The position numbers and the translations under genes are program-made. A stretch of 64,000 nt of DNA, from contig JABTTV010000001.1 in NCBI GenBank assembly GCA_015075725.1, forward strand, positions 4,517,223 through 4,581,222, read 5' to 3'. Source of the stretch: Anaerolineales bacterium. Its GTDB lineage: Bacteria; Chloroflexota; Anaerolineae; Anaerolineales; Villigracilaceae. The notes under the pieces were generated by a model. That model saw only the letters and a program-made list of their open reading frames with translations. It did not search any database and had not been told where the DNA came from. The first letter of the stretch is position 1, and each line of letters opens with the position of its first letter. Positions 49,717-58,020 of the stretch are shown one piece after another.

Positions 49717-50633
49717 GATAAGTCTCCTCGGTTTTCTACTGGATTATTCAACCCATCCCGCAATTGACTTGCGAGACCTGCCAATTCTTCCAACTCGGAC
49801 TCGCTCAAACAATTCCACGGCGCGAAGAAATATTTATCGGTCAAGGCTTCGGCTTCTTCGCGGATTCGTTTCCCTTCGGCGGTGGCTTGAAAACCGCCCG
49901 CGGTTTCTTCGATCCATCCATGCGCGACGAGTTCCTGTAAGATGCTGGCGTATTCGTCACGGGAGATGCCGCGAAAGCCAAGTTCATCGAAAATCTTATC
50001 GAGTGTGTTGTTCTTCCCTCCCCATACTTCGCTGAACACTTCCCAGCGATTGCCTTCGATGTTGCGAATCCGCCGCGCCGCCATGTGCGAGTCCATGCGG
50101 TGGAAATCCAGTTCCTTGAAGTAGTGGATGAAGAGTCTGGGCAGAGGTGCGTCGCTGGGAAAGGTGCGTTTGTAATTTTTGTAAACCGTCTGGCAAAAGT
50201 GCGATGGCGGTTCGGGCGCGGCGTCTGTCGCTTCGCACAATCGAATCAGGGTGTCCACGAGTCGTTTGAGTTCACTTTGCGGCATGGGCTGGAGCGGCGC
50301 GATCGCATCGGTGAACGCCCGCATAACCGTTTGCGTGATTTCCTCCCCCTTGTCTGTTGCGCGATACCCACTTCCATCGAAGGACAAATATCCCTCCTGC
50401 GCGGCAACAGAAAAAGATTCGTGAAATACCTGCTCCGCGTCGTACGGGAAAATGCGCTGATATTTTTCGAACGTGACCGCTCCATCGGGGAACATGACCA
50501 CAAACGGTCCCCAGCCGCCAAACCCCTTGGGGACAACCTTCTCTTCGATCATCTTGCGATAGACCGAGGAAACGACCTTGTTGAGCAGGTCATAAGATTC
50601 TTTGCAATCCGACCAGATGGAATTGAGATTCAT
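49713..50633 (-). CDS. Winged-helix-like protein, SCO6745-type family (paralog C)
   Basis: A 306-residue paralog with the most diverged core (IEGNRWEVFSEVWGGKNNTL and a substituted GIS/DEY stretch) and an 8-residue C-terminal extension after SQLRDGLNN. It ends in an ATGA overlap with paralog B. Confidence 0.76.
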   Translation of the reverse strand: MNLNSIWSDCKESYDLLNKVVSSVYRKMIEEKVVPKGFGGWGPFVVMFPDGAVTFEKYQRIFPYDAEQVFHESFSVAAQEGYLSFDGSGYRATDKGEEITQTVMRAFTDAIAPLQPMPQSELKRLVDTLIRLCEATDAAPEPPSHFCQTVYKNYKRTFPSDAPLPRLFIHYFKELDFHRMDSHMAARRIRNIEGNRWEVFSEVWGGKNNTLDKIFDELGFRGISRDEYASILQELVAHGWIEETAGGFQATAEGKRIREEAEALTDKYFFAPWNCLSESELEELAGLASQLRDGLNNPVENRGDLS

Positions 50634-50642
50634 GGAAGCCTC

Positions 50643-51536
50643 CTATTGCCTCAACCTATCCCGCAATTGACTTGCGAGAGTGGATAACTCCTCCAACTCT
50701 GACTCATTCAAACACGCCCACGGCGCGAAGAAGAGACGTTCCGTCTCCGCTTCGACCTCCGCCCGCGCCTGTTTGCCCGCCGATGTGATTTGAATCTTCC
50801 CCGAAGCGTCGTCCGCCCACCCGCGCCGCGCGAGTTCCATGATGTTCTCCGCCAGCAGTTCCCGCGTCGGGACGCGCCGTTTGGCTTTTTCGAACAAGTC
50901 ATCGAAGGTCAGCGCGTCGTTTTGAGTCAGTTTGTCGAGCGTCTCCCAAACATGACCCTGAACCCCGTGCGCGCTCCAACTCGTGATGTACATGTCATCG
51001 CGGAACGCCGAGAGCGCCCCAAAGCGGACAATGAAATCTTCGAGCGGAGATTTCGTCCCATAGCGGCTGTAGTTTTCGTGTTTGTGGGAAAGATAGAAAT
51101 GCGAAGGCGGTTCGGGCGCGGCGAGCGAAGCATTGACCAATCGTCCGAGATATTCCATGAGCCTTTGCTCATCTTTGTCAGAGATTGGTTTCAGGCTGGC
51201 AAGCGAGTCCCCAGCGGCGCGCCATAACTTCTGCGCGATTTCCATTCCCTTTTGAGCGCGGACATACCCGCTATTTCCATTTGAAATCAAATATCCCTTT
51301 TGCGCGGCGGCGGTGAAACTTTCCTCATTTTCCCGCGGCTGACCGTAAGGAAACATGCGCATGAAATCTGCGACGGTGAACGTCTCCGCGCCGAAGAGCC
51401 AGACCGCCACGAGCCAGGTGAAAAAATCGGGTTCCAAGCCCATCTCTTCGGCGGTTTTGTCTATGGCGGGATAACCGTACCCGCCGAGGATGTCATAGAT
51501 TTCTTCGAGCGCAGACCAGGTGGGATTGAGGTTCAT
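50643..51536 (-). CDS. Winged-helix-like protein, SCO6745-type family (paralog D)
   Basis: A 297-residue paralog. It is closest to copy A: identical stretches include GKIQITSAG and EAETERLFFAPWACL, and the core reads HGVQGHVWETLDKLTQNDAL. First of the three-copy run, nine bases upstream of paralog C's start and 12 bases after the small gene 51549-51839. Confidence 0.78.
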   Translation of the reverse strand: MNLNPTWSALEEIYDILGGYGYPAIDKTAEEMGLEPDFFTWLVAVWLFGAETFTVADFMRMFPYGQPRENEESFTAAAQKGYLISNGNSGYVRAQKGMEIAQKLWRAAGDSLASLKPISDKDEQRLMEYLGRLVNASLAAPEPPSHFYLSHKHENYSRYGTKSPLEDFIVRFGALSAFRDDMYITSWSAHGVQGHVWETLDKLTQNDALTFDDLFEKAKRRVPTRELLAENIMELARRGWADDASGKIQITSAGKQARAEVEAETERLFFAPWACLNESELEELSTLASQLRDRLRQ

Positions 51537-51548
51537 CGTGATTCTCCT

Positions 51549-51839
51549 TTACATCTTCCAATTCACCACCGCATTGAACACCGCTTCCCAATACCGAAGC
51601 GCGTCTTCCTTGACCGCTTTCACGCTGACCATGCCTCCGCGTTCGCCCGTTTCAGTGGGCAGGGCAAAGTTGCCGATGGCGATCAGCGCGTCGCGCGTCT
51701 CGTCGGTGTTGGCGGCAACATATTCGGCGGAGGGGATGAGGGTCAGCGTGGACGATAAGTACAGCGAGCCGAAATTGCGCTCCCTGAACAAATCCCTGAT
51801 TCGTTTTGGCGGGCTTGCGGGATGGTTCGATGGATTCAT
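51549..51839 (-). CDS. Small protein of unknown function
   Basis: A 96-residue protein without membrane segments. The C-terminal half (IAIGNFALPTETGERGGMVS, then VKAVKEDALRYWEAVFNAVV) is well formed; no family is recognised. It heads the operon with paralogs D-C-B, and a palindromic operator candidate lies 66-81 bases upstream. Confidence 0.65.
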   Translation of the reverse strand: MNPSNHPASPPKRIRDLFRERNFGSLYLSSTLTLIPSAEYVAANTDETRDALIAIGNFALPTETGERGGMVSVKAVKEDALRYWEAVFNAVVNWKM

Positions 51840-51889
51840 GCTGGCGCTCCTTTAGCATTTCGAATCGCACACGAAACGATCATAACGCT

Positions 51890-52708
51890 TCACCGAAGAA
51901 AAGCAATGACTTTCGTCACATCCCAAAGCGGAGGCCGCTTTTGATGATATGAAGCGCGCATCTCGAAGAAATCGAACCTTCCAACCACATCGTATCCGTT
52001 CTCCCATTTGCTATTGTTAGTTACATCCAAACCGACCCGTTCAAAGGAAATCTCGTTTTCTATATTTCCAATATTCTGCCATTGACCTGTCTCGACGGCA
52101 TAGAACCCGCCGATGATTCCTCGCGATCGGATGATCATCAGATACAGATCGGTCGCTTCGGTGGCGACAGAGAATCTCCTTCGGTCTCCTTCCAGATTGT
52201 GTTCCAGGAAAATGCCGCTGCCGCCCAAGACACATTCCATGCAATAGCCCCGATTTAACGACACATATTCTCCAGAATTGCCAGAGAGAAGAATCCCCGC
52301 GCGTTGGAAGTCAAATAGCGGCTGTGATTTCAAGTGGATTAATATGACGAAATCTCCTACAGGCAATGACGTCCACAACAGATTTGCCTGTTGTCCTCCC
52401 GCCAATACGCTCTCGTCCCCGCCTATAATCTCCAGCCAGCCGTCTTCCTTTACTTTGTAATGTGACATGTCTTCGTTCTGCCACGTCCACGCGGGATTCA
52501 AGTTACCGTTGAAGTCGTCGCGGAAGATCGGCTCCTGCGATATCGCGGGCGCTTCGGCGATGATGTCAGAATTTTCCTTCGGCGACGGAATATTGGATCC
52601 CGACCCACATCCCATTGCATAGAGCGCCAGAATCGTAATAAAGCGGAGAACGCGGGCAGAGAAAACCCTGGTTGGCGAAATGCCCACAATCCTTTTGGGA
52701 TTATTCAT
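51890..52708 (-). CDS. Lipoprotein with DUF1349-like (concanavalin A-type) domain
   Basis: A 272-residue protein with a hydrophobic signal (FITILALYAMGCG) whose Cys is in a plausible lipobox, and a beta-sandwich domain from about residue 60: FRDDFNGNLNPAWTWQNED at the start, FQRAGILLSGNSGEYVSLN in the middle, and RFDFFEMRA at the end, as in DUF1349/beta-xylosidase C-terminal-like domains. Probably binds or modifies carbohydrate (inference). Confidence 0.75.
   Translation of the reverse strand: MNNPKRIVGISPTRVFSARVLRFITILALYAMGCGSGSNIPSPKENSDIIAEAPAISQEPIFRDDFNGNLNPAWTWQNEDMSHYKVKEDGWLEIIGGDESVLAGGQQANLLWTSLPVGDFVILIHLKSQPLFDFQRAGILLSGNSGEYVSLNRGYCMECVLGGSGIFLEHNLEGDRRRFSVATEATDLYLMIIRSRGIIGGFYAVETGQWQNIGNIENEISFERVGLDVTNNSKWENGYDVVGRFDFFEMRASYHQKRPPLWDVTKVIAFLR
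51905..51920 (-). promoter_or_regulatory. Palindromic operator candidate (copy c)
   Basis: AATGACTTTCGTCACA lies inside the last codons of the DUF1349-like gene, 66-81 bases before the gene that starts the paralog operon. The core TGAC-N4-GTCA is a perfect palindrome and the motif matches copies a and b. Confidence 0.45.
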
Positions 52709-52718
52709 GGCAACCTCC

Positions 52719-53780
52719 TTACGTGAGACGCGCGAAGAGTTTCCTTATCAGTTGAACGATCAACCCAATGAATGCGGCGAGCCATGCCACAATGGCAAGA
52801 TAGATAAAGTAACGCGGGATGAGGAACAGAAAATCGAGCTTCAGGGCTTTGGCGAGTTGAAATGTACAGACGGTGTACATGCCGAGGGGAAAGACCAAAC
52901 CCCAGTAGGAGGGATCGTACGTGATCGGGAAGCGTTTGTAACCATGACGCCAAACGCCGAGGATGATGAGCAATGGAATCCACCAGGTCGCAGTCGCCCA
53001 AAAGAGCAGGGTAATGCCTTTCAAGAAAGGCATCATGTCCACAATGATTTTCCAGTGATTGGCTTCAAGGATCAGGATCGAGCCAGCCAGCGTGGTGATC
53101 GCCATGGCGCCCATGTTGATCCAGTAGGGAGGCGTCAACTCCGCGGGGCTGAATTTGAAGAATGTGAAGCGATAAAAGATCAGGGAGGTGACGAGAAGGT
53201 AAAGCAGAAAACCAAGCAGGAACATGGATAGCGTCAGAAAAAGAATCGCCTCAGCCCACGTCCCAAAGTGATCGGCAATGCTCGCGCCCGTCACGGAAAT
53301 GGATTGAGTGGAAACCACGAGTAAAAGCCAACCGCCGCTCAAGCCGTTTTCGAGCGATGGCTTGGTCTCGCGCACAGTCACGGCTGTGATGAAGGTGTAC
53401 ATTAGAACACACCACAGAATGAGACTCACCAGCCAGAGGATCGCGGCAACTTCGGGAAGATCCGCGATGACGTGAAACTGCCTGCCAAGCACGGAGGTCC
53501 CCGCGACAGTCGTGAAGAATCCGTGTCCGCGCTCGTGGGTGATCAGGTCGGCGACGACCCTGCCGAAATTGCGAAAGACGCGGAGGAGCGTCAACAGCCA
53601 CAAGATCGCGTAAAACCCCACATTGGCGATAAAAAGAGACCATGCGATCAGGGGCATGTTCTCCAGTTTGGCGGCGATGGACACGATGCCCGTCGCCATG
53701 ACGAGCGCGAAATAGGCGGGATGAAGTTCCGCGCTTTCGCGGAGGAGTGTGTGAAAGAGGCTGGACTTGGATTCGCTCAT
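52719..53780 (-). CDS. TehA/SLAC1-family anion channel or transporter
   Basis: A 353-residue protein with ten hydrophobic segments and the SLAC1/TehA opening HPAYFALVMATGIVSIAAKL. Members carry anions such as nitrate, chloride or sulfite, or tellurite resistance. It overlaps the hemerythrin gene by four bases and follows the nitrate reductase operon, so nitrite or nitrate export is a reasonable guess, not shown. Confidence 0.82.
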   Translation of the reverse strand: MSESKSSLFHTLLRESAELHPAYFALVMATGIVSIAAKLENMPLIAWSLFIANVGFYAILWLLTLLRVFRNFGRVVADLITHERGHGFFTTVAGTSVLGRQFHVIADLPEVAAILWLVSLILWCVLMYTFITAVTVRETKPSLENGLSGGWLLLVVSTQSISVTGASIADHFGTWAEAILFLTLSMFLLGFLLYLLVTSLIFYRFTFFKFSPAELTPPYWINMGAMAITTLAGSILILEANHWKIIVDMMPFLKGITLLFWATATWWIPLLIILGVWRHGYKRFPITYDPSYWGLVFPLGMYTVCTFQLAKALKLDFLFLIPRYFIYLAIVAWLAAFIGLIVQLIRKLFARLT

Positions 53781-54235
53781 TGCATGTCAAGGGAAATCAA
53801 TGGCGCACGTTTCTGCGCCCATTTTGCGCCGAGGGTGGCGAGTTCGTCTTCGCCCAAGAACTGATGCGCCATGCGGAAGAGGATTTGTTCTTCCTTTTGG
53901 AAGTGTCCGCGCGTGACTTCGATCATTTGCTTTGCGAGGGCGCGGGCGGAGTCGAGGTCGCTGGCGGATTCGATGGCGCCGAGCAGGTCGGTGATTTGGG
54001 TATGCTCGAAGCGCATGACGGCGAGAGGTCCGCCCGCTGTACCGAGGTGGGGTTCGAGGGCGGTGAAGAGCAGTTCGTCTTCGATGCCTGCGTGAGATTC
54101 GAGGGCGGAGGCGAAGGCGGCGATTCGGTTTTGGAGGCTGGAGAGGGAATCGAGCGCGGGGAGGGATTGTTCGATGTGCGCGAGCAGGAAGTGAAATACG
54201 CCGTGTTCGCCGAGGAGTGCGTGGGTGATTAACAT
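53777..54235 (-). CDS. Hemerythrin-domain protein
   Basis: A 152-residue helical protein with the His/Glu iron-ligand pattern of hemerythrin: HGVFHFLLAHIEQ, SHAGIEDELLFTALE, MRFEHTQITDL and GHFQKEEQILFRMAHQFL. Di-iron hemerythrins bind O2 or NO and are often found near nitrate or nitrite metabolism. It lies in the operon after the FmdE-like gene and overlaps the SLAC1-like gene. Confidence 0.87.
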   Translation of the reverse strand: MLITHALLGEHGVFHFLLAHIEQSLPALDSLSSLQNRIAAFASALESHAGIEDELLFTALEPHLGTAGGPLAVMRFEHTQITDLLGAIESASDLDSARALAKQMIEVTRGHFQKEEQILFRMAHQFLGEDELATLGAKWAQKRAPLISLDMQ

Positions 54236-54301
54236 GTAGGTTGGTTGAACGGGGAAATCTTTATGGGACGCGGACGAGCGCGGACGTACGCGGAGAAATT
54301 T

Positions 54302-54931
54302 TTATAAACATCCGCGTTCTCCGTGTGCTTCGCGATCCGCGTCCAATTGATACTCATGGGGGAGGCGAAAATACGACTCCCCCGCGCAGGATTTGCATAA
54401 GACCGTCCCTTCGCGGAGGAGTTCGCGTTGATTGATGATCTCTTCGCCGCAGATTTCGCACTCCGCGCGTTTGCCTGCCTGACCGACAATTTGCTTGATA
54501 GGAGTCGTCAGTTCGACGTGTTGCCAGTCGAGCAACAAATCGTCGGGGATGTGCTGGTAGCCGATGAGTTGCGCTTCCCAGCGGTTGCGGGCGGACGGGG
54601 CGTGGTCCCATGCCAGTTCGCGGACTCCCTGCCGCGGCGCGATGCGGACGGCTCCCTCAGTGAGCGAGTCAATGAAGGTCGCGGCGGTCTTGCCGTAGTC
54701 TTCGACGCGGAGGGTGCGCCTGCCGACGTAACAACCAGTCGCGGCGGAGAGTCCGTCCACGAAGCAGCCGTCCGTTTCGGCGATGGCGATGAGGCGTTTT
54801 TCGGGTTGGGGCAAAGGCAGGTCGAGCAGGAGTCCAGCCAAAAGTCCGATGCGAGCGCCGAGGACTTGCCGCGGGCAGAGGCGGTGATGATGAGTCGCGC
54901 TTTGGGAGAGGAGTTCATCCAAAGATTTCAT
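54302..54931 (-). CDS. FmdE-family protein with C-terminal zinc ribbon
   Basis: A 209-residue protein. Residues ~10-110 match the FmdE domain: a His/Cys segment (HHHRLCPRQVLGARIGLLAG), IAIAETDGCFVDGLSAATGC and GRRTLRVEDYGKTAATFID, which replace HGHxCPG...C...GC of the family. A C-terminal CEICGEEIINQ ... CKSC zinc ribbon follows. FmdE domains occur in molybdenum/tungsten enzymes and in proteins near them, here next to the molybdenum-dependent nitrate reductase. The start two bases after narI implies coupling. Confidence 0.8.
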   Translation of the reverse strand: MKSLDELLSQSATHHHRLCPRQVLGARIGLLAGLLLDLPLPQPEKRLIAIAETDGCFVDGLSAATGCYVGRRTLRVEDYGKTAATFIDSLTEGAVRIAPRQGVRELAWDHAPSARNRWEAQLIGYQHIPDDLLLDWQHVELTTPIKQIVGQAGKRAECEICGEEIINQRELLREGTVLCKSCAGESYFRLPHEYQLDADREAHGERGCL

Positions 54932-54933
54932 GA

Positions 54934-55608
54934 TTAGCGAAATCGGCTGCGATTCCAAATCACGACCTGATGTTCGCGCCAGAGATAGGAGAGGGGATAG
55001 ACGAGCAGATGCACAAGTCGCGTGAACGGGAGGAGCAGGGCAATGACGAAGCCGTTGAGAAAATGGAATTTCACCCAGAACGGTAGCGCGGTGACATAGG
55101 TAATGTCGGGTTGGAATTTGAGGAGCGAGACCAGCCACGGGACGGCGGTGTGCAAGTACCAATCCGAGCCCCAGCGGTAGTAGTAGGCGACCCAGAATCC
55201 GAGACCGACTTGCAGGAAGAGGAAGAACAGCAGAATCCAATCGAGTTCGGAGGTGACTGCTTGCGCGCGGGCGTTTGCCATGCGGCGGTAGAACAGCAGG
55301 ACGAGTCCGACCGTCGCCATCAGCGCGAGCGCGAGTCCTGTGATTTCGAGAACGTAGAGGCGGACTTGGTTGGCGGTCAACAATCCCCACAGGCTGGGGA
55401 AGAGCAGGGCGGTGAGGTGTCCGAGAAGGATGGTGATCAACCCGTAGTGCCACGGCACCGAGCCGAAGAACAGCATGCGGTTTTCGAGAAACTGCGACGA
55501 CTGGCTGGAGACGGAATACGGGTCGAAGAAGAAACGGTAGATGGTGACGGCAATGGCGATGGCGATTGCCATGTAGGGAAAGCCGATGAACAGGGCGTTA
55601 TCGAACAT
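54934..55608 (-). CDS. narI: Respiratory nitrate reductase gamma subunit
   Basis: The 224-residue membrane cytochrome b passes electrons from quinol to NarH. Five hydrophobic segments and two heme His pairs can be seen: VPWHYGLITILLGHLTALLF at one side, and FWVKFHFLNGFVIALLLPFTRLVHLLVYP at the other. GGAGCAATCC lies before the ATG at 55608. A 189-bp repeat-rich gap separates it from narJ. Confidence 0.93.
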   Translation of the reverse strand: MFDNALFIGFPYMAIAIAIAVTIYRFFFDPYSVSSQSSQFLENRMLFFGSVPWHYGLITILLGHLTALLFPSLWGLLTANQVRLYVLEITGLALALMATVGLVLLFYRRMANARAQAVTSELDWILLFFLFLQVGLGFWVAYYYRWGSDWYLHTAVPWLVSLLKFQPDITYVTALPFWVKFHFLNGFVIALLLPFTRLVHLLVYPLSYLWREHQVVIWNRSRFR

Positions 55609-55619
55609 GGATTGCTCCT

Positions 55620-55795
55620 TTTGAGATTCTTTGAACCGCGAAGCGCGCGGAGAGCGCAAAGATTTTTTTCAACGCGAATGCCGCTAATGGGCGAATGACG
55701 CGAATTCTTTTTTATTTGCGAAATTCGCTTCTTCGCGTAATTCGCGTTAATTTGGTTTTGACTTCGCGACCTTTGCGGTCTTCGCGGTTGACCTC
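55620..55795. repeat. Intergenic repeats between narJ and narI
   Basis: The gap contains inverted and direct elements based on GCGAATT and AATTCGCG (for example AACGCGAATGCCGCTAATGG, then ATTCGCGTTAATTTGG). These resemble the dispersed hairpins of Chloroflexota genomes. No ORF is evident. Confidence 0.6.
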
Positions 55796-55797
55796 TT

Positions 55798-56412
55798 TCA
55801 GGCGGAGGGTTCCAACACGGTCAGGACTTGAAACTGGTTTTGCAGGACGGAGCGCAGCGCCTCCAACACGCCGTGGAATTGAGTGCGCTTTTCGGATTCT
55901 TCCTCCGCCTTGGGCGCTTCGGCGTTTTCGTCTTCGTCGAAGCCTTCGGATTTGGCGCGTCCCGTCATGCGATCCAACACGGGAAGCAGCGCGTCGCGGG
56001 CGATTTCCTGCGCCTGTGTCTCGTCGTGGGTGGTGGCAAGGAAGTGCAGGATGACGGCGAGATGGTCGGGCAATTCGTTTTCGGGGAAGACGAATCCCTC
56101 CGCGCTGTAACGCTGTTTCAACCCGACGAGAAAGACGCTGCGTTTGTAGGTCTCGCCGAAGAGGTGATAGCCGATGTACGGATGGCAAGCCGCGTCCAAA
56201 TCGAACGTGCCTGTGTACACTTCTTCGAGTCGTCCAGGCGGGAGCGACGCGGCGTAGTCGTGAAATTCCTTCAACTGCGCGGCGGAGGCGGGGTCTTCGT
56301 CAATCAAGAGTCCCTGCGCTTTGATGGCGGCTTGGAGCGTGCCGCCCGCGGGGTATTCCAATATGCGGGCGAAGCATTGGTAGAGGCTTCGCATTTCGGT
56401 TTCGGTATACAT
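55798..56412 (-). CDS. narJ: Nitrate reductase assembly chaperone NarJ
   Basis: This 204-residue chaperone of the TorD/NarJ type is needed for insertion of the molybdenum cofactor into NarG. Visible: ACHPYIGYHLFGETYKRSVF and LPDHLAVILHFLATTHDE. It overlaps the end of narH by one base (TAATG), so it is co-translated. GAGGAAG lies before its ATG at 56412. Confidence 0.9.
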   Translation of the reverse strand: MYTETEMRSLYQCFARILEYPAGGTLQAAIKAQGLLIDEDPASAAQLKEFHDYAASLPPGRLEEVYTGTFDLDAACHPYIGYHLFGETYKRSVFLVGLKQRYSAEGFVFPENELPDHLAVILHFLATTHDETQAQEIARDALLPVLDRMTGRAKSEGFDEDENAEAPKAEEESEKRTQFHGVLEALRSVLQNQFQVLTVLEPSA

Positions 56413-57929
56413 TAGAACTTCCTCTTCGCGATCTTGTTGCGGACGCCGAAGCCCGCTTCGCGCTTGCGGTCGAGCGGGACTTCCCACGATTCGACGGCGA
56501 CCTCACGCCCGAGCGGCGGGACAACGAAGCGTTCTTCGTAGGTCGGGAGCGACGTGAGGCGGAAGATGGCTTCCACTTCGTCGGCGTTGGTGTTGCCCTG
56601 CGCGAGCGCGGCGTCCACGTCGGCTTGTTTGTAGTCTTTGACTTTCTGCGCGCGCTTGAAGATTCTGACTGCGATGAGTTTGCGATAGACCTCTTCCACG
56701 ACCTTGACGTTGCCGCCCGAGAACATGCTCGCCATGTACTTGATGGGCATGCGCGCCTTTTCCAATGAACTGATCATGGCGGGCAAGCCTTCATTGTCGA
56801 GTCCTGCCACGTCGTACTTGCCGTCTTTGTCGGTCTTGGCAAGGACGGGAAGCATGGGCGGGACGTAGTAGAGCATGGGCAGGGTGCGGAAGTCGGGGTG
56901 AAGCGGAAGCGCGATCTGCCATTTCTTGACGAACTTATAGACGGGCGAATTCTGAGCGGAGGTGATCATCGCGTCGGAGATTCCGTTGGCTTTGGCGGCT
57001 TTGATGACTTCGGGGTCGAACGGGTCTTGAATCATGTTCCGTTGCGCGGCGACCAATTCTTCGTTGGGGACTGAGGCGCATTTCTGGATTTGATCCGCGT
57101 CGTAGAGCAGGACTCCCAGATAGCGGATGCGTCCCACGCAGGAGTGGAAGCAGGCGGGGGGTTGTCCCGATTCGAGACGCGGGTAGCACAAAATACATTT
57201 TTCGGATTTGCCCGAAGCCCAGTTATAGTAAGTCTTCTTGTAGGGACAGCCCGAAATGCACATGCGCCAGGCGCGGCATTTTTCCTGCGAGAGCAAAACG
57301 ATGCCGTCTTCGCCGCGTTTATAGATGGCGCCCGCGGGACACGCCGCGACACAGCCAGGGTTGAGACAGTGGTTGCAGATGCGCGGCAGGTAGAAGAAGA
57401 CGACGCGCTCCAGTTCGTTGAGTTGCTCGCGCTCGTCGTCGGTGAGTTCGTCGAGATTGACATCGTTGCGGGCATAAAGGGGCGAGCCGCCCAGGTCGTC
57501 GTCCCAGTTGGGTCCCGCTTCGATGCTGTCCATCGGCTTGCCCGAGATCATCGAGATGGCGCGGGCGGTCGGCTGGTCGTCGCCTTCGGGCGCGTTGAAG
57601 AGATTCTCGTAGTCGTACGTCCAGGGTTCGTAGTAATCGTCAATGGTGGGCAGGTAGGGGTTGTAGAAGATGTTGCCCAGCGCGCCGAGTTTGCTGTGCA
57701 ATTTCAACTTCAACTCTTCGTTCTTCTTTTCCCAGCCGCCTTTGTATTTGTCCTGGTCTTCCCACAGGGTGGGATAGCCCGTGCCAGGCTTGGTCTCGAC
57801 GTTGTTCCACCACATGTACTCGGTGCCTTTGCGATCCGTCCAGATGTTTTTGCAGGCGATACTGCACGTATGACAGCCGATGCACTTGTCGAGATGGAAG
57901 ACCATTGAAACGTGCGCGCGAATATCCAT
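56412..57929 (-). CDS. narH: Respiratory nitrate reductase beta subunit
   Basis: The 505-residue Fe-S subunit has the first cluster motif at Cys16, Cys19, Cys22 and Cys26 (CIGCHTCSIAC), then CNHCLNPGCVAACP, the Trp-containing motif CRAWRMCISGCPYKK, and KCILCYPRLESGQPPACFHSCVG. The Trp marks the [3Fe-4S] cluster site of NarH. It starts with GGAGCAAACAA before the ATG at 57929. The narG stop is 4 kb upstream in the transcript because of an insertion; a second, short copy of the narH start lies at 61279-61404. Confidence 0.95.
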   Translation of the reverse strand: MDIRAHVSMVFHLDKCIGCHTCSIACKNIWTDRKGTEYMWWNNVETKPGTGYPTLWEDQDKYKGGWEKKNEELKLKLHSKLGALGNIFYNPYLPTIDDYYEPWTYDYENLFNAPEGDDQPTARAISMISGKPMDSIEAGPNWDDDLGGSPLYARNDVNLDELTDDEREQLNELERVVFFYLPRICNHCLNPGCVAACPAGAIYKRGEDGIVLLSQEKCRAWRMCISGCPYKKTYYNWASGKSEKCILCYPRLESGQPPACFHSCVGRIRYLGVLLYDADQIQKCASVPNEELVAAQRNMIQDPFDPEVIKAAKANGISDAMITSAQNSPVYKFVKKWQIALPLHPDFRTLPMLYYVPPMLPVLAKTDKDGKYDVAGLDNEGLPAMISSLEKARMPIKYMASMFSGGNVKVVEEVYRKLIAVRIFKRAQKVKDYKQADVDAALAQGNTNADEVEAIFRLTSLPTYEERFVVPPLGREVAVESWEVPLDRKREAGFGVRNKIAKRKF

Positions 57930-58020
57930 TTGTTTGCTCCTTGAAAAGTGTTCCCAATTCAGGATGGGTGGTTATTGCGGCCCATCCCGCATTACGACTC
58001 GACCAGCGTTGTTCCTTCCG

